Source: Streptomyces sp. NBC_01381 (GTDB lineage: Bacteria > Actinomycetota > Actinomycetes > Streptomycetales > Streptomycetaceae). From it: DNA of 64,000 nt. The notes under the pieces were generated by a model. It had not been told where the DNA came from. It was given only the letters and a program-made list of their open reading frames with translations, and ran no database searches. The position numbers were made by a program, and so were the translations under genes. This document shows positions 32,906 to 41,771 of the stretch, piece after piece (the stretch's first letter is position 1; every line of letters starts with the position of its first letter). The stretch is from contig NZ_JAPEPI010000002.1 in NCBI RefSeq assembly GCF_026340305.1, positions 2,356,001 to 2,420,000 of the forward strand, written 5' to 3'.

Positions 32906-32923
32906 TGACTGAAAATTCAGTCA
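32906..32923. promoter_or_regulatory. TetR dyad copy 3 (ureAB promoter), perfect
   Basis: TGACTGAAAATTCAGTCA has two perfect 8-bp arms around AA, 46 bp upstream of the ureAB start. It is preceded by TT, so TTGACT could double as a -35 element, placing the operator over the promoter. Confidence 0.75.
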
Positions 32924-32969
32924 GTGCCACAGTCGAGCCCTGCCGAACCCCGGAGCGAGGAATGAGCCC

Positions 32970-33656
32970 ATGCCGTTGACCCCCACCGAACGTGACCGGC
33001 TGCTGCTGTTCACCGCCGCCGAGCTCGCGCGGTCCCGGCATGCGCGGGGCCTGCGGCTCAACGTCCCGGAGGCCACCGCGGTGATCGCCGACACCGTCTG
33101 CGAGGCGGCGCGGGACGGTCTGCGCCTGGCCGCTGCCATCGAACGCGGCCGCACCGTGCTGGGCCCCGACGACGTGCTGCCGGGCGTGGCGGACGTGGTC
33201 ACCGAGATCCAGGTCGAGGCCGTCTTCGACGACGGCTCCCGGCTCGCCAACATCAGCGACCCGTTCGGCGCGTGGCCACGGAGCGACGACGCCCCCGGCG
33301 CCGTACTGCCGCTGTCGGAGACCGTGGCCACGCCCGAGCCGGTCGTGACGCTGACCGTGCGCAACACCGCGGCGGTGCCGGTCAGCGTCACGTCCCATTT
33401 CCACTTCTTCGAGGCCAATCCGCGTCTGGACTTCGACCGCTTGGTCGCATACGGCATGCGCCTTGCGGTGCCCGCCGGGTCTTCCGTGCGTTTCGGGCCC
33501 GGCGAGAGTGTCGAGGTGGGGCTCGTGCCGATCGGCGGCGACCGCGTCGCGATCGGCTTCGCGGGCCTCGTGGACGGGCCGCTCGACGCCCCGGGCGCGC
33601 GGAAGGCGGCGCTGCAGAAGGCTGCGGCCTGCGGCTACTTGGGAGCTGACCGATGA
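32970..33656 (+). CDS. ureAB: Urease gamma/beta subunit fusion (orphan urease-like)
   Basis: A 228-residue fusion of urease gamma (UreA, ~1-95: 'LTPTERDRLLLFTAAELARSRHARG', 'PEATAVIADTVCEAARDG') and beta (UreB, ~110-228: 'TLTVRNTAAVPVSVTSHFHFFEANPRLDFDR', 'AVPAGSSVRFGPGES', 'ALQKAAACGYLGA'), given in part. Gamma-beta fusions occur in some actinobacteria. The beta part keeps the 'HFHFFEANPRLDFDR' block that packs against the alpha subunit. The stop overlaps the ureC start as ATGA. No ureD, E, F or G accessory gene is in the window, so nickel loading would depend on a set elsewhere or not occur. Confidence 0.9.
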   Translation: MPLTPTERDRLLLFTAAELARSRHARGLRLNVPEATAVIADTVCEAARDGLRLAAAIERGRTVLGPDDVLPGVADVVTEIQVEAVFDDGSRLANISDPFGAWPRSDDAPGAVLPLSETVATPEPVVTLTVRNTAAVPVSVTSHFHFFEANPRLDFDRLVAYGMRLAVPAGSSVRFGPGESVEVGLVPIGGDRVAIGFAGLVDGPLDAPGARKAALQKAAACGYLGADR

Positions 33657-35350
33657 CCGCACGGCACATCGACGCGCACGAGTACGCCGCGGTGCACGGC
33701 CCGAGGGTCGGGGATCGGGTCCGGCTTGGTGATTCGGGTCTGATCGTGCGTGTGGAGTCTGACGCGCAGCAGTACGGCGATGAGTTCCTGGCGGGCTTTG
33801 GCAAGACCGCCCGTGACGGGCTGCACCTGAAGGGTGCGGCGGTTCGCGAGACGTGTGATGTGGTGATCAGCAATGTCGTCGTCATCGATGCGGTGCAGGG
33901 CATCCGCAAGGTGTCCATCGGGATCCGGGAGGGCCGGATCCATGCCATCGGGCGGGCCGGTAATCCGGACACGCTCGATGGGGTCGATGTGGTGGTGGGT
34001 ACGGGTACGTCGATCGTGTCCGGTGAGGGGCTGATCGCCACCGCCGGTGCCGTGGACACGCACGTCCATCTGTTGTCGCCGCGGATCATGGAGGCCTCGC
34101 TTGCCTCCGGGGTGACGACGATCATCGGTCAGGAGTTCGGGCCGGTGTGGGGGGTTGGCGTCAACTCGCCCTGGGCGCTGCGGCATGCGTTCAACGCCTT
34201 CGATGCGTGGCCGGTCAACATCGGTTTCCTGGGCCGGGGTTCGTCCTCGCACGACGCGCCGCTGATCGAGGCGCTCGCGGAGGGCGGCGCGTCGGGTTTC
34301 AAGGTGCACGAGGACATGGGCGCCCACACGCGGGCGTTGGACACGGCGTTGCGGGTGGCCGAGGAGCATGACGTTCAAGTCGCCCTGCACAGCGACGGGT
34401 TGAATGAGTGTCTCTCCGTCGAGGACACCCTCAAGGTGCTGGAAGGGCGGACGATTCACGCCTTCCACATCGAGGGGTGTGGTGGTGGGCATGTGCCGAA
34501 CGTGTTGAAGATGGCGGGCGTCCCGAACGTCATCGGCTCCTCCACCAACCCCACGCTGCCCTTTGGGCGGGATGCGGTGGCCGAGCACTACGGGATGATC
34601 GTCTCCGTCCATGATCTGAAGACGGATCTGCCGGGTGATGCGCACATGGCCCGTGACCGGATCCGGGCCGGGACGATGGGTGCCGAGGACGTGCTGCACG
34701 ACCTGGGCGCGATCGGCATCACTTCCTCGGACGCGCAGGGCATGGGGCGCGCGGGTGAGACCGTACGCCGCACGTTTGCGATGGCCGGGAAGATGAAGGC
34801 CGAGCTGGGTCCGATGGGCGGCGACGGCCCGGACGACGACAACGCGCGTGTGCTGCGTTACATGGCCAAGCTGACGATCAATCCGGCCATTGCGCATGGT
34901 CTGGCGCACGAGGTCGGTTCCCTCGAGGTCGGCAAGATGGCCGACATCGTGTTGTGGCGCCCGCAGTTCTTCGGGGCGAAGCCGCAGATGGTCCTCAAGT
35001 CCGGCTTCCCCGCCTATGGGGTCACCGGGGATCCCAATGCCGCCACCGACACCTGTGAACCCCTTGTCCTGGGGCCGTTGTTCGGGGCTCATGGTGCGAC
35101 GCCCGCCGACATCTCGGTTGCCTTCGTTGCCCAGGCCGCTGTCGATCAGGGCAACGACACGATGACCACCCGGCGTCGCCGTGTCGCCGTTCGCGGCACG
35201 CGTGGCATCGGGCTCGCCGATCTGCGTCTCAACTCCCGTACCGGCGCTGTGGACGTCGATCAGCGCTCCGGTCTGGTCACGCTCGACGGTGACCCGCTCA
35301 GCTCCGAGCCCGCCGACTCGGTCTCCCTCAACCGCCTGTACTTCCTCTGA
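33653..35350 (+). CDS. ureC: Urease alpha subunit-like amidohydrolase (UreC homologue)
   Basis: A 565-residue UreC homologue whose numbering near the active site tracks the Klebsiella enzyme closely. All nickel ligands are present: His137, His139, carbamylated Lys217, His246, His272, Asp360. His219 and His320 are also kept. The mobile-flap cysteine, normally Cys319 in 'VCHHL', is Val319 here ('VSVHDL'), and the 'GGGTGP' loop is changed to 'GQEFGP'. Reduced urease activity or another urea-like substrate (for example a ureido or guanidino compound) is therefore possible. Codon use is slightly less GC-rich than in its neighbours in places. It is followed 16 bp later by a cytoplasmic deiminase, forming one operon with the ABC transporter. 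Confidence 0.9.
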   Translation: MTARHIDAHEYAAVHGPRVGDRVRLGDSGLIVRVESDAQQYGDEFLAGFGKTARDGLHLKGAAVRETCDVVISNVVVIDAVQGIRKVSIGIREGRIHAIGRAGNPDTLDGVDVVVGTGTSIVSGEGLIATAGAVDTHVHLLSPRIMEASLASGVTTIIGQEFGPVWGVGVNSPWALRHAFNAFDAWPVNIGFLGRGSSSHDAPLIEALAEGGASGFKVHEDMGAHTRALDTALRVAEEHDVQVALHSDGLNECLSVEDTLKVLEGRTIHAFHIEGCGGGHVPNVLKMAGVPNVIGSSTNPTLPFGRDAVAEHYGMIVSVHDLKTDLPGDAHMARDRIRAGTMGAEDVLHDLGAIGITSSDAQGMGRAGETVRRTFAMAGKMKAELGPMGGDGPDDDNARVLRYMAKLTINPAIAHGLAHEVGSLEVGKMADIVLWRPQFFGAKPQMVLKSGFPAYGVTGDPNAATDTCEPLVLGPLFGAHGATPADISVAFVAQAAVDQGNDTMTTRRRRVAVRGTRGIGLADLRLNSRTGAVDVDQRSGLVTLDGDPLSSEPADSVSLNRLYFL

Positions 35351-35366
35351 AGAAGAGAGACACCTC

Positions 35367-36383
35367 ATGACCGCATTCCGTATGCCCGCCGAATGGTCCG
35401 AGCACGAGGGCTGCCTGATGGCCTGGCCCACTCGCGTCGACCTGTGGGAGAGCGTGCTCGACCAGGTGCAGGACGAGTACGCCCAAGTCGCCCGCGCCAT
35501 CGCCGAGTTCGAGCCGGTCACCATGGTCGCGCCGCCCGGACACGGGGAAGAGGCCCGCAGGCGGTGTGGCGTCGACGGCGTCGACGTGGTCGAACTGCCG
35601 CTGGACGACTCGTGGTTCCGCGACTCCGCCCCGCTGTTCGTCCTCGACGGGGACGGCCGCCGGGCCGGGGTCGACTTCCGCTTCAACGCCTGGGGCGGCA
35701 AGCATCACCCGTACGACGCCGACGACCGGATCAGCGGCCTGCTGCTGGAGCGTCTCGGCATCGACCGCATTCCCTCCGGCATGATCCTTGAGGGCGGGTC
35801 GATCACCGTCGACGGCGAGGGCACGCTGATCACCACCGAGCAGTGTCTGCTCCACCCCAACCGCAACCCCGGTATGAGCCGGGACGCGATCGAGGCCGAG
35901 CTGAAGGCGCGGCTCGGTGTCACCAAGGTCGTGTGGCTGCCGTACGGCGGGCTGCTCGACACCGAGACGGACGGGCATGTCGACGGCGTCTGCGCGTTCG
36001 CCGCCCCCGGCAAGGTCGTCGTGTCCCTTCCCGACGACCCGGCGCACCCCGACCACGCCCGCATGCGCGCCAACCGCGCGGTGCTCGAGGTCACCACCGA
36101 CGCCAAGGGCCGTCCGCTGGAGATCGTCGATGTCCCGCAGACCGTGTTCACGGACGTGGCGGGGGGTGGGGTCGAGGTGTCCTACCTCAACTTCTATGTC
36201 GCCAACGGCGGTGTGGTCGTCCCGGTGGCCGGGCTGCCCGATGACGAGGACGCCCTCGCGGTGATCGCCGACGCCTTCCCCGGCCGCAAGGTCGTCGGCG
36301 TGCGGGCGGCGGCCATCGCGTACGGCGGTGGGGGAGTGCACTGCATCACCCAGCAGATCCCCGTCGCCCGTCCGACCGCGTGA
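35367..36383 (+). CDS. Cytoplasmic agmatine-deiminase-family enzyme (paralogue 2)
   Basis: A 338-residue deiminase without a signal peptide, starting directly at the catalytic domain ('RMPAEWSEHEGCLMAWP'). Conserved positions: 'DDSWFRDSAPLF' (Asp and substrate Trp region), 'FNAWGGKHHPYD', 'LEGGSITVDGEGT', 'DGHVDGV', and catalytic Cys326 in 'GGGGVHCITQQ'. It fits agmatine or another small guanidino substrate, giving a ureido product and ammonia. It sits between ureC and the ABC transporter, so its substrate is probably the imported compound. No N-carbamoylputrescine amidase, the usual next enzyme, is encoded in the window; the urease-like enzyme may replace it, which is inference. Confidence 0.9.
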   Translation: MTAFRMPAEWSEHEGCLMAWPTRVDLWESVLDQVQDEYAQVARAIAEFEPVTMVAPPGHGEEARRRCGVDGVDVVELPLDDSWFRDSAPLFVLDGDGRRAGVDFRFNAWGGKHHPYDADDRISGLLLERLGIDRIPSGMILEGGSITVDGEGTLITTEQCLLHPNRNPGMSRDAIEAELKARLGVTKVVWLPYGGLLDTETDGHVDGVCAFAAPGKVVVSLPDDPAHPDHARMRANRAVLEVTTDAKGRPLEIVDVPQTVFTDVAGGGVEVSYLNFYVANGGVVVPVAGLPDDEDALAVIADAFPGRKVVGVRAAAIAYGGGGVHCITQQIPVARPTA

Positions 36384-36402
36384 CTCCGCCGTGAGCGCCC
36401 CC

Positions 36403-38082
36403 ATGACCACCTCAGATGCGTGCCGCACCGGGAGACGGGGCCGTGGCCGGCGGTTCGCGGGACCGACCGCCGCCCGCACCGCACTCGCTGCCCTTGCCGC
36501 CCTTGCCGCGCTCGCCGTCCTCACGGCGTGCGCCGGGCCGCCCAAGAACGCCACCGGTATTTCGTCAGCCCTCTCGGCCGGCACTCCCCGGGCCAGGGGC
36601 GACATCGACTCCTTCACCTGGGCCCTCTACGCCGAACCGCCCACGCTCGACTACACGGTGGCGTTCGACTACCCGCAGAACATGGTCCTCTCCAATGTCT
36701 GCGAGAGTCTGATGCGCTGGACGCCGAGGCTTACCACCGAGCCGGGCCTGGCCCGCAAAGCCTCGCACCCCGATCCCACCACCTGGGTCTACGACCTGCG
36801 CGAGGGCGTGCGTTTCCACGGCGGCGGGACGATGACCGCCGAGGATGTCGTCCACAGCCTGGAGCGGCAGCGGGACCCGGACAACGCCGCCGCGTGGGCG
36901 CAGGTGTTCCAGAACGTCACCTCCGTACGGAAGACCGGCGCGCTCCAAGTCACCGTCAAGCTCAAGAAGCCCGACTCCCAGTTCCCGCAGTACATGGCGA
37001 GCGCCGCCGGGGTGGTGGCCTCCAAGGCCGGTGTCGAGGCGGCGGGCAAGGACTACGGCACGTCCGGCGGGCTCGCCTGCACCGGGCCGTTCGCCCTGGG
37101 TACCTGGCACAAGGGCCAGTCCATCGAGCTCGACCGCTTCGACGGCTACTGGGGGAAGCGGGCCAAGTCCGGCAGGGTCGTCTTCCGGTTTCTGCCCGAC
37201 GCCTCGGCAAGGACCAACGCTCTGCTGAGCGGTGAGGCCGACGGCAGCTATCTCATCCCCACCGAGAGCTATGCCCGGCTGCACGGCAGCGGCGTGGGGA
37301 AGCTCTACTTCGGCGAGGGTCTGAGCACGGTCAACGTCGCCGTCACGAACATGCGGGGCGCGCTCGGCGACCTCCGCGTCCGGCGTGCGCTGTCCCTGGC
37401 GCTCGACCGCTCCGGCTTCGTGCAGGTCGGCCTCGGCGGAGTCGGAACGCCCACCGGTGCGCTCACCACCCGCGCCGCCTGGGCGGACGCACCGGAGCGG
37501 ACCAGGAAGCGGGCCTTTGCGGGGCTGCGGCCCGGCGCCCCCGACATCGCGCGCGCCAAGGCGCTGATCAAGGAGGCGGGCGCCACCGGTAAGACCCTGA
37601 CCATCGCCACCAGTTCCATCGGCCAGGACGTCTCGCTCCTCGCCACCGCCGTGCAGGACGCGGGAACCCGGATCGGCCTCGACATCCGCCTCAAGTCCAT
37701 CGCGCCCAACGCGTTCACCGCGCTGTTCACCGACCCCGGGGCGCGCAAGGGCATCGACATGTTCCCGCTCACGTACTACGACTCGATCACCGATCCGCTC
37801 GACGTGCTGATGAACTTCAAGAGCGGCGCCTACCTGAACTTCGCGGGGCACAGTGACAAGGCGTACGACAAGCTGATCGACCGGGCCAGTGCCGTCGACG
37901 ACCCGCGCCGGCGTCTCGGGATCGAGGCGGCGGCCCACCGGCGAGCCGCCCGGCAGTTGCCGTGGATCCCCGTCGCGGAGTGGCCCACCGCCGTGTTCCT
38001 CAACAAGAGGATCACCGGTGCTCCGACGACCATCTCGTACATGTACCACCCGTGGGCCGCCGACGTGGGGGCCGCGAGATGA
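36403..38082 (+). CDS. ABC transporter substrate-binding lipoprotein (oligopeptide/SBP_bac_5 type)
   Basis: A ~559-residue lipoprotein. An Arg-rich N-terminus, a hydrophobic core and the lipobox 'L-T-A-C' give membrane anchoring of the mature binding protein. The SBP family 5 fold is shown by 'LDYTVAFDYPQNMVLSNVCESLMRW', 'TWVYDLREGVRFHGGGTMTAEDVVHSLER' and 'VRRALSLALDRSGFV', quoted in part. These proteins bind peptides, nickel or other cationic or amphipathic solutes. Given the neighbours, a guanidino- or ureido-compound or an Arg-containing peptide is plausible; nickel import for the urease-like enzyme is another option. ATG 36403 was chosen; GTG 36391 in the same frame is an alternative. 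Its stop overlaps the first permease start. Confidence 0.88.
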   Translation: MTTSDACRTGRRGRGRRFAGPTAARTALAALAALAALAVLTACAGPPKNATGISSALSAGTPRARGDIDSFTWALYAEPPTLDYTVAFDYPQNMVLSNVCESLMRWTPRLTTEPGLARKASHPDPTTWVYDLREGVRFHGGGTMTAEDVVHSLERQRDPDNAAAWAQVFQNVTSVRKTGALQVTVKLKKPDSQFPQYMASAAGVVASKAGVEAAGKDYGTSGGLACTGPFALGTWHKGQSIELDRFDGYWGKRAKSGRVVFRFLPDASARTNALLSGEADGSYLIPTESYARLHGSGVGKLYFGEGLSTVNVAVTNMRGALGDLRVRRALSLALDRSGFVQVGLGGVGTPTGALTTRAAWADAPERTRKRAFAGLRPGAPDIARAKALIKEAGATGKTLTIATSSIGQDVSLLATAVQDAGTRIGLDIRLKSIAPNAFTALFTDPGARKGIDMFPLTYYDSITDPLDVLMNFKSGAYLNFAGHSDKAYDKLIDRASAVDDPRRRLGIEAAAHRRAARQLPWIPVAEWPTAVFLNKRITGAPTTISYMYHPWAADVGAAR

Positions 38083-39038
38083 CCTTCCTCAGATTCGCGG
38101 TGCGGCGCGTCGCCGAGATGGCCGCCACCCTCCTCGCGGCGTCGTTCGTGGTCTTCGGCGCGATGTATCTGGCGCCGGGCAGTCCGGCGAGCTTCCTGCT
38201 CTCGGGCCGCTCGGCCTCGCCGGAAGCCGTCGCGGCCATCAACTCCCAGTACCACTTGGACGATCCGTTCGCCGCCCGCTATCTCGCCTGGCTCGGCGAC
38301 GTCCTGCAGGGCGACTTCGGGCGGTCCATCACCTACCGCACCGACGTGTCCCGCCTGTTGGCCGACCGGCTGCCCACCACGCTGCTGCTGATCTCGATGG
38401 CGCTCGCCGTGGTCGTGCTCGTCGGTCTGCTCCTTGGCCGGGTCGCCGCCGTGCGCGGCGGGCGTACCGACTCCGCCATCCTGGTCGCCACGACGTTCGC
38501 CGTCGGTACGCCGTCCTTCGTCGCGGCCGTGCTGCTGCAAGGTCTCTTCGCCGTACGACTCGGCTGGTTCCCCAGCGGCGGCGCGGGCGACGGCTTCGCC
38601 GACATGGTCTGGCATCTCACCCTGCCCGCCGTCGCGCTCGCCCTCTACCTGATCGGCATGCTCGCCCGCGTCACCCGCTCGGCGATGCTCGAAGCGCTCG
38701 GCAGCGAGCACGTCACCGTGGCCCGCAGTCGCGGCGTACCCGAACGCCAAGTCGTCCGCCGCCATGTGTTCCGCAACTCGCTCGGCACCGTCCTGACCAC
38801 CGGGGGTCTTGTCGTCTCCACGCTGCTCGTCTGCACGATCCTCGTGGAGACCGCCTTCAGCGTCGGCGGCATCGGCCAGCTCCTCGAACTGTCCACCACC
38901 ACCAAGGACTTCCCGACCGTCCAGGCCATCTCGCTGATCATCGTCGCCCTGTTCATGGCCGTGAACCTGGTCGTCGACCTGCTCCTTCCGCTGGTCGACC
39001 CGCGGCTCACGCTCGGCTCAAGGGGGTCCGCCGCATGA
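38079..39038 (+). CDS. ABC transporter permease, DppB/OppB type
   Basis: A 319-residue inner-membrane permease with about six helices and the N-terminal 'LAASFVVFGAMYLAPGSPA' block typical of OppB/DppB proteins. The EAA-type coupling loop around 'ALGSEHVTVARSRGVPERQVVRRHVFRNS' contacts the ATPases. It shares ATGA with the stop of the binding protein and its own stop overlaps the next permease by 4 bp, so the five transporter genes are translated as a chain. Confidence 0.92.
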   Translation: MTFLRFAVRRVAEMAATLLAASFVVFGAMYLAPGSPASFLLSGRSASPEAVAAINSQYHLDDPFAARYLAWLGDVLQGDFGRSITYRTDVSRLLADRLPTTLLLISMALAVVVLVGLLLGRVAAVRGGRTDSAILVATTFAVGTPSFVAAVLLQGLFAVRLGWFPSGGAGDGFADMVWHLTLPAVALALYLIGMLARVTRSAMLEALGSEHVTVARSRGVPERQVVRRHVFRNSLGTVLTTGGLVVSTLLVCTILVETAFSVGGIGQLLELSTTTKDFPTVQAISLIIVALFMAVNLVVDLLLPLVDPRLTLGSRGSAA

Positions 39039-39889
39039 CCGCAGTCCTCACCCGCCGCCCCGGCCTCGCCAAGATCCGGGTCGGCGGCTCACCGCTCCAC
39101 CTCGTCTGTCTGGGCCTTGTCGCCCTCGTCGTCGCCGCGGCCCTGCTCGCACCGTGGGTGGTGCCGCACGACCCCAACGCCGTCGACCTGGGCGACGCGC
39201 TGGCCGGGCCCTCCGCCGACCATCCGCTCGGCGTGGACGCCGCGGGCCGCGACACCCTCTCCCGCCTGCTCCTCGGCGCCCGCACCTCCCTGCTCGGCCC
39301 CCTCGGAGTGGTGGTCTTCGCCACGCTCGCCGGGGTGGCCGTCGGCACCGCCGCCGCCTGGCGGGGCGGCTGGCTGGACTCCGTGCTCTCCCGCAGCACC
39401 GAACTCGTCTTCGCCTTCCCCGGGTTGCTCCTCGCCATCCTCATCATCTCGGTGTACGGCGAAGGACTGCTCGCCCCGGTCATCGCCCTCGCCGTCGCCT
39501 ATCTCCCCTACGTCAGCCGCCTCACCCGCTCACTGGTCCTCGCCGAACGTGAACGCCCTTACATCAGCGCCTACTTGGTCCAAGGCCACTCGGCGCTCCA
39601 GATCTGCCTGCGCCACGTCCTGCCCAACATCGCCCCGGTCGTCCTCGCCCAGGCGACCATCAACTTCGGCTACGCGCTCATGGATCTCGCAGGCCTTTCG
39701 TTCCTCGGGCTCGGTGTTCCCCCGCTCACCCCCGACTGGGGCCGCATGGTCTTCGACGGGCAGACGGCCGTCCAGCACGGCTATCCGCTGTCCGCGGTAC
39801 TGCCGTGCGTCCTCATCGTGCTCACCGTCGTCGCGTTCAACGTGGTCGGCGAGCGCTGGGCCGACCGCGTCGCCAGGAGGACCCCATGA
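39035..39889 (+). CDS. ABC transporter permease, DppC/OppC type
   Basis: A 284-residue permease with the DppC-type start 'HPLGVDAAGRDTLSRLLLGARTSL', about six helices, and the EAA loop 'YISAYLVQGHSALQICLRHVLPN'. It pairs with the upstream DppB-type permease to form the membrane channel. Its start overlaps the preceding stop (ATGA), and its own stop overlaps the ATG of the first ATPase at 39886, which also has a good AGGAGG. Confidence 0.92.
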   Translation: MTAVLTRRPGLAKIRVGGSPLHLVCLGLVALVVAAALLAPWVVPHDPNAVDLGDALAGPSADHPLGVDAAGRDTLSRLLLGARTSLLGPLGVVVFATLAGVAVGTAAAWRGGWLDSVLSRSTELVFAFPGLLLAILIISVYGEGLLAPVIALAVAYLPYVSRLTRSLVLAERERPYISAYLVQGHSALQICLRHVLPNIAPVVLAQATINFGYALMDLAGLSFLGLGVPPLTPDWGRMVFDGQTAVQHGYPLSAVLPCVLIVLTVVAFNVVGERWADRVARRTP

Positions 39890-40971
39890 GAACGACGTAC
39901 ACACGCGACAAAGACCGCGACAAAGACAAGGGGTACGAGGGGTACGAGGGGTACGCACTCGACATCCAGGGGCTGCGGATCACTCTCCCCGGCACCGCGC
40001 GGGCCGTGCTCGACTGCATCGATCTGACCGTCGCCGCGGGTGAAACCGTCGCCCTCGTCGGCGAGTCGGGCTCCGGGAAGACCCTCACCTCACGCAGCGC
40101 CCTGCGCCTGCTCCCGCCCGACGCGATCGCCGACGGCCGCGTCCGCGTCGCGGGCGACGACGTCCTGACCATGAATGCCGAACGGCTGCGCGCCCTGCGT
40201 ACCGGAACCGTCGCCATGATCTTCCAGGACCCGCGAGCGGCCATCAATCCACTGCGCCGCATCGGCGACTTCCTCACCGAGGGCGTCGTCCTGACCGGAG
40301 CGATGAACCACACCGACGCGGCCGCCCGCGCGACCGAACTCCTCCAGGAGGTCGGGGTCGACGCGTCCGTACTCCGGAAATACCCGGGCCAGGTGTCCGG
40401 CGGAATGCTCCAACGCGTCATGATCGCGGCCGCGCTCATGGGCGACCCGTCCCTGCTGCTCGCCGACGAGCCGACCACGGCCCTCGACGTCACCACCCAG
40501 GCCGAGGTCGTCGCTCTGCTGACCCGGCTTCAACAACGGTTCGGCACCGGCCTGTTGTTCGTCACCCACGACCTCGACCTCGCCGCGTCGATCAGCGATC
40601 GCGTGTACGTGATGTACGCCGGACGGATCGCCGAGAGCGGCCCCGCGGACGAGCTGTTCGCGGGGCCCCGCCACCCCTACACGGCGGCCCTGCTCGCCTC
40701 GACACCCCGCCTGGACGCGCCCGCAGCCGGCCGGCTGCTGGACGCGCCCGCAGCCGGCCGGCTCGCCGCCATCGATGGTCAACCTCCCGATCTGCGAACG
40801 GCGTTGACCGGCTGCGCGTTCGCCGCGCGCTGCCCGCTGGCCACGGAGGTCTGCGACCAGCAGTCGCCCGAATCCCGATCGGCACCGGGCAGGTCGGAGC
40901 ACCGGGCCGCCTGTCACCACACCGACCGGCTGATCGCCGAAAGGAGCTCCGTCGATGCCGCCGATGCCTGA
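39886..40971 (+). CDS. ABC transporter ATPase, DppD/OppD type
   Basis: A 361-residue nucleotide-binding subunit with Walker A 'GESGSGKT', signature 'VSGGMLQR', Walker B 'LLLADEPT' and an 'FVTHDLDLA' switch region. A C-terminal oligopeptide-transporter domain with Cys pairs ('GCAFAARCPLATEVC') follows. Two repeat expansions are unusual: a charged N-terminus of repeated 'DRDKDK' and 'GYE' units (39904-39954), and an exact 27-bp duplication giving 'LDAPAAGRL' twice (40711-40764) in the linker before the Cys-rich tail. Neither touches catalytic motifs. It overlaps the second ATPase gene by 17 bp. Confidence 0.92.
   Translation: MRTTYTRDKDRDKDKGYEGYEGYALDIQGLRITLPGTARAVLDCIDLTVAAGETVALVGESGSGKTLTSRSALRLLPPDAIADGRVRVAGDDVLTMNAERLRALRTGTVAMIFQDPRAAINPLRRIGDFLTEGVVLTGAMNHTDAAARATELLQEVGVDASVLRKYPGQVSGGMLQRVMIAAALMGDPSLLLADEPTTALDVTTQAEVVALLTRLQQRFGTGLLFVTHDLDLAASISDRVYVMYAGRIAESGPADELFAGPRHPYTAALLASTPRLDAPAAGRLLDAPAAGRLAAIDGQPPDLRTALTGCAFAARCPLATEVCDQQSPESRSAPGRSEHRAACHHTDRLIAERSSVDAADA
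39904..39954 (+). repeat. Short tandem repeats in the ATPase N-terminus
   Basis: CGCGACAAAGAC occurs twice (39904-39927), then GGGTACGAG twice plus GGGTAC (39931-39954), adding a charged, tyrosine-containing extension before the ATPase domain. Confidence 0.85.
40711..40764 (+). repeat. Exact 27-bp in-frame duplication in the ATPase gene
   Basis: The 27-bp block starting CTGGACGCGCCCGCAGCC at 40711 is repeated immediately at 40738, with only the last base different. Like the kinase repeat it is 27 bp and in frame. Confidence 0.92.
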
Positions 40972-41761
40972 ATACGCACTCCAGGCCGTCGGCCTGACCC
41001 GCAGCTTCGGAGCCGTACGAGCCGTGGACGGCGTGTCCTTCACCCTCCCGAAGGGAGGATCGCTCGGCATCGTGGGCGAGTCCGGTTCCGGGAAGACCAC
41101 CACTGCCCGCATCGTCGTGGGCCTCGAACAGGCCGACACCGGCGAGGTGTTGGTGGGCGGAACGCGCAGGCCCGCGGCGGTTCGCGGGCGCGCGCGGCGG
41201 CTCGCCCGCGCCCGCGAGGTGCAGATGGTGTTCCAGGACCCCTATCTGTCCCTCGACCCGAGAACGAGCGTCGAAGCGGTCCTGCGCGAGACCCTGCGGC
41301 TGCACTTCCCCGACCGGGACCACACGTCCCGGGTGCGTGAACTCCTCGACCAGGTGGGCCTCGGCACGCGGGCCGCCGACGCGAGGCCGGGACAGCTCTC
41401 GGGCGGCCAGCGCCAGCGGGTCGCGATCGCCCGCGCCCTCGCCGTGGAGCCGGCCGTCCTGGTCCTCGACGAGGCGGTCGCCGCCCTCGACGTGTCCGTG
41501 CAGGCGCAGATCCTCAATCTGCTCGCCGACATCCGCGAACAGACGGCGATCGGCTACCTCTTCATCACCCATGACCTCGGCGTGGTCCGCTGCGTCACCG
41601 ACGACGTCATCGTCATGCGGCACGGCTGTGTCGTCGAGGCGGGCACCACCGCCGACGTGCTCGGCGGACCCCAACACCCCTACACACGGCTGCTCATGGA
41701 CTCAGTGCCGCGCCCCGGCTGGGACCCGGAAGGAATCGCGGCCGCCCGGCGGGCCCTGTGA
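40955..41761 (+). CDS. ABC transporter ATPase, DppF/OppF type
   Basis: A 268-residue second ATPase with Walker A 'GESGSGKTT', signature 'LSGGQRQR' and Walker B 'VLVLDEAV'. The DppF-type 'MVFQDPYLSLDPR' Q-loop and 'FITHDLGVVRC' are also present. With the DppD-type protein it forms the heterodimeric motor of the five-gene importer. The start at 40955 lies inside the preceding gene; ATG 40964 is an in-frame alternative. It ends 74 bp before the third deiminase. Confidence 0.92.
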   Translation: MPPMPEYALQAVGLTRSFGAVRAVDGVSFTLPKGGSLGIVGESGSGKTTTARIVVGLEQADTGEVLVGGTRRPAAVRGRARRLARAREVQMVFQDPYLSLDPRTSVEAVLRETLRLHFPDRDHTSRVRELLDQVGLGTRAADARPGQLSGGQRQRVAIARALAVEPAVLVLDEAVAALDVSVQAQILNLLADIREQTAIGYLFITHDLGVVRCVTDDVIVMRHGCVVEAGTTADVLGGPQHPYTRLLMDSVPRPGWDPEGIAAARRAL

Positions 41762-41771
41762 CGCCTCGCAG

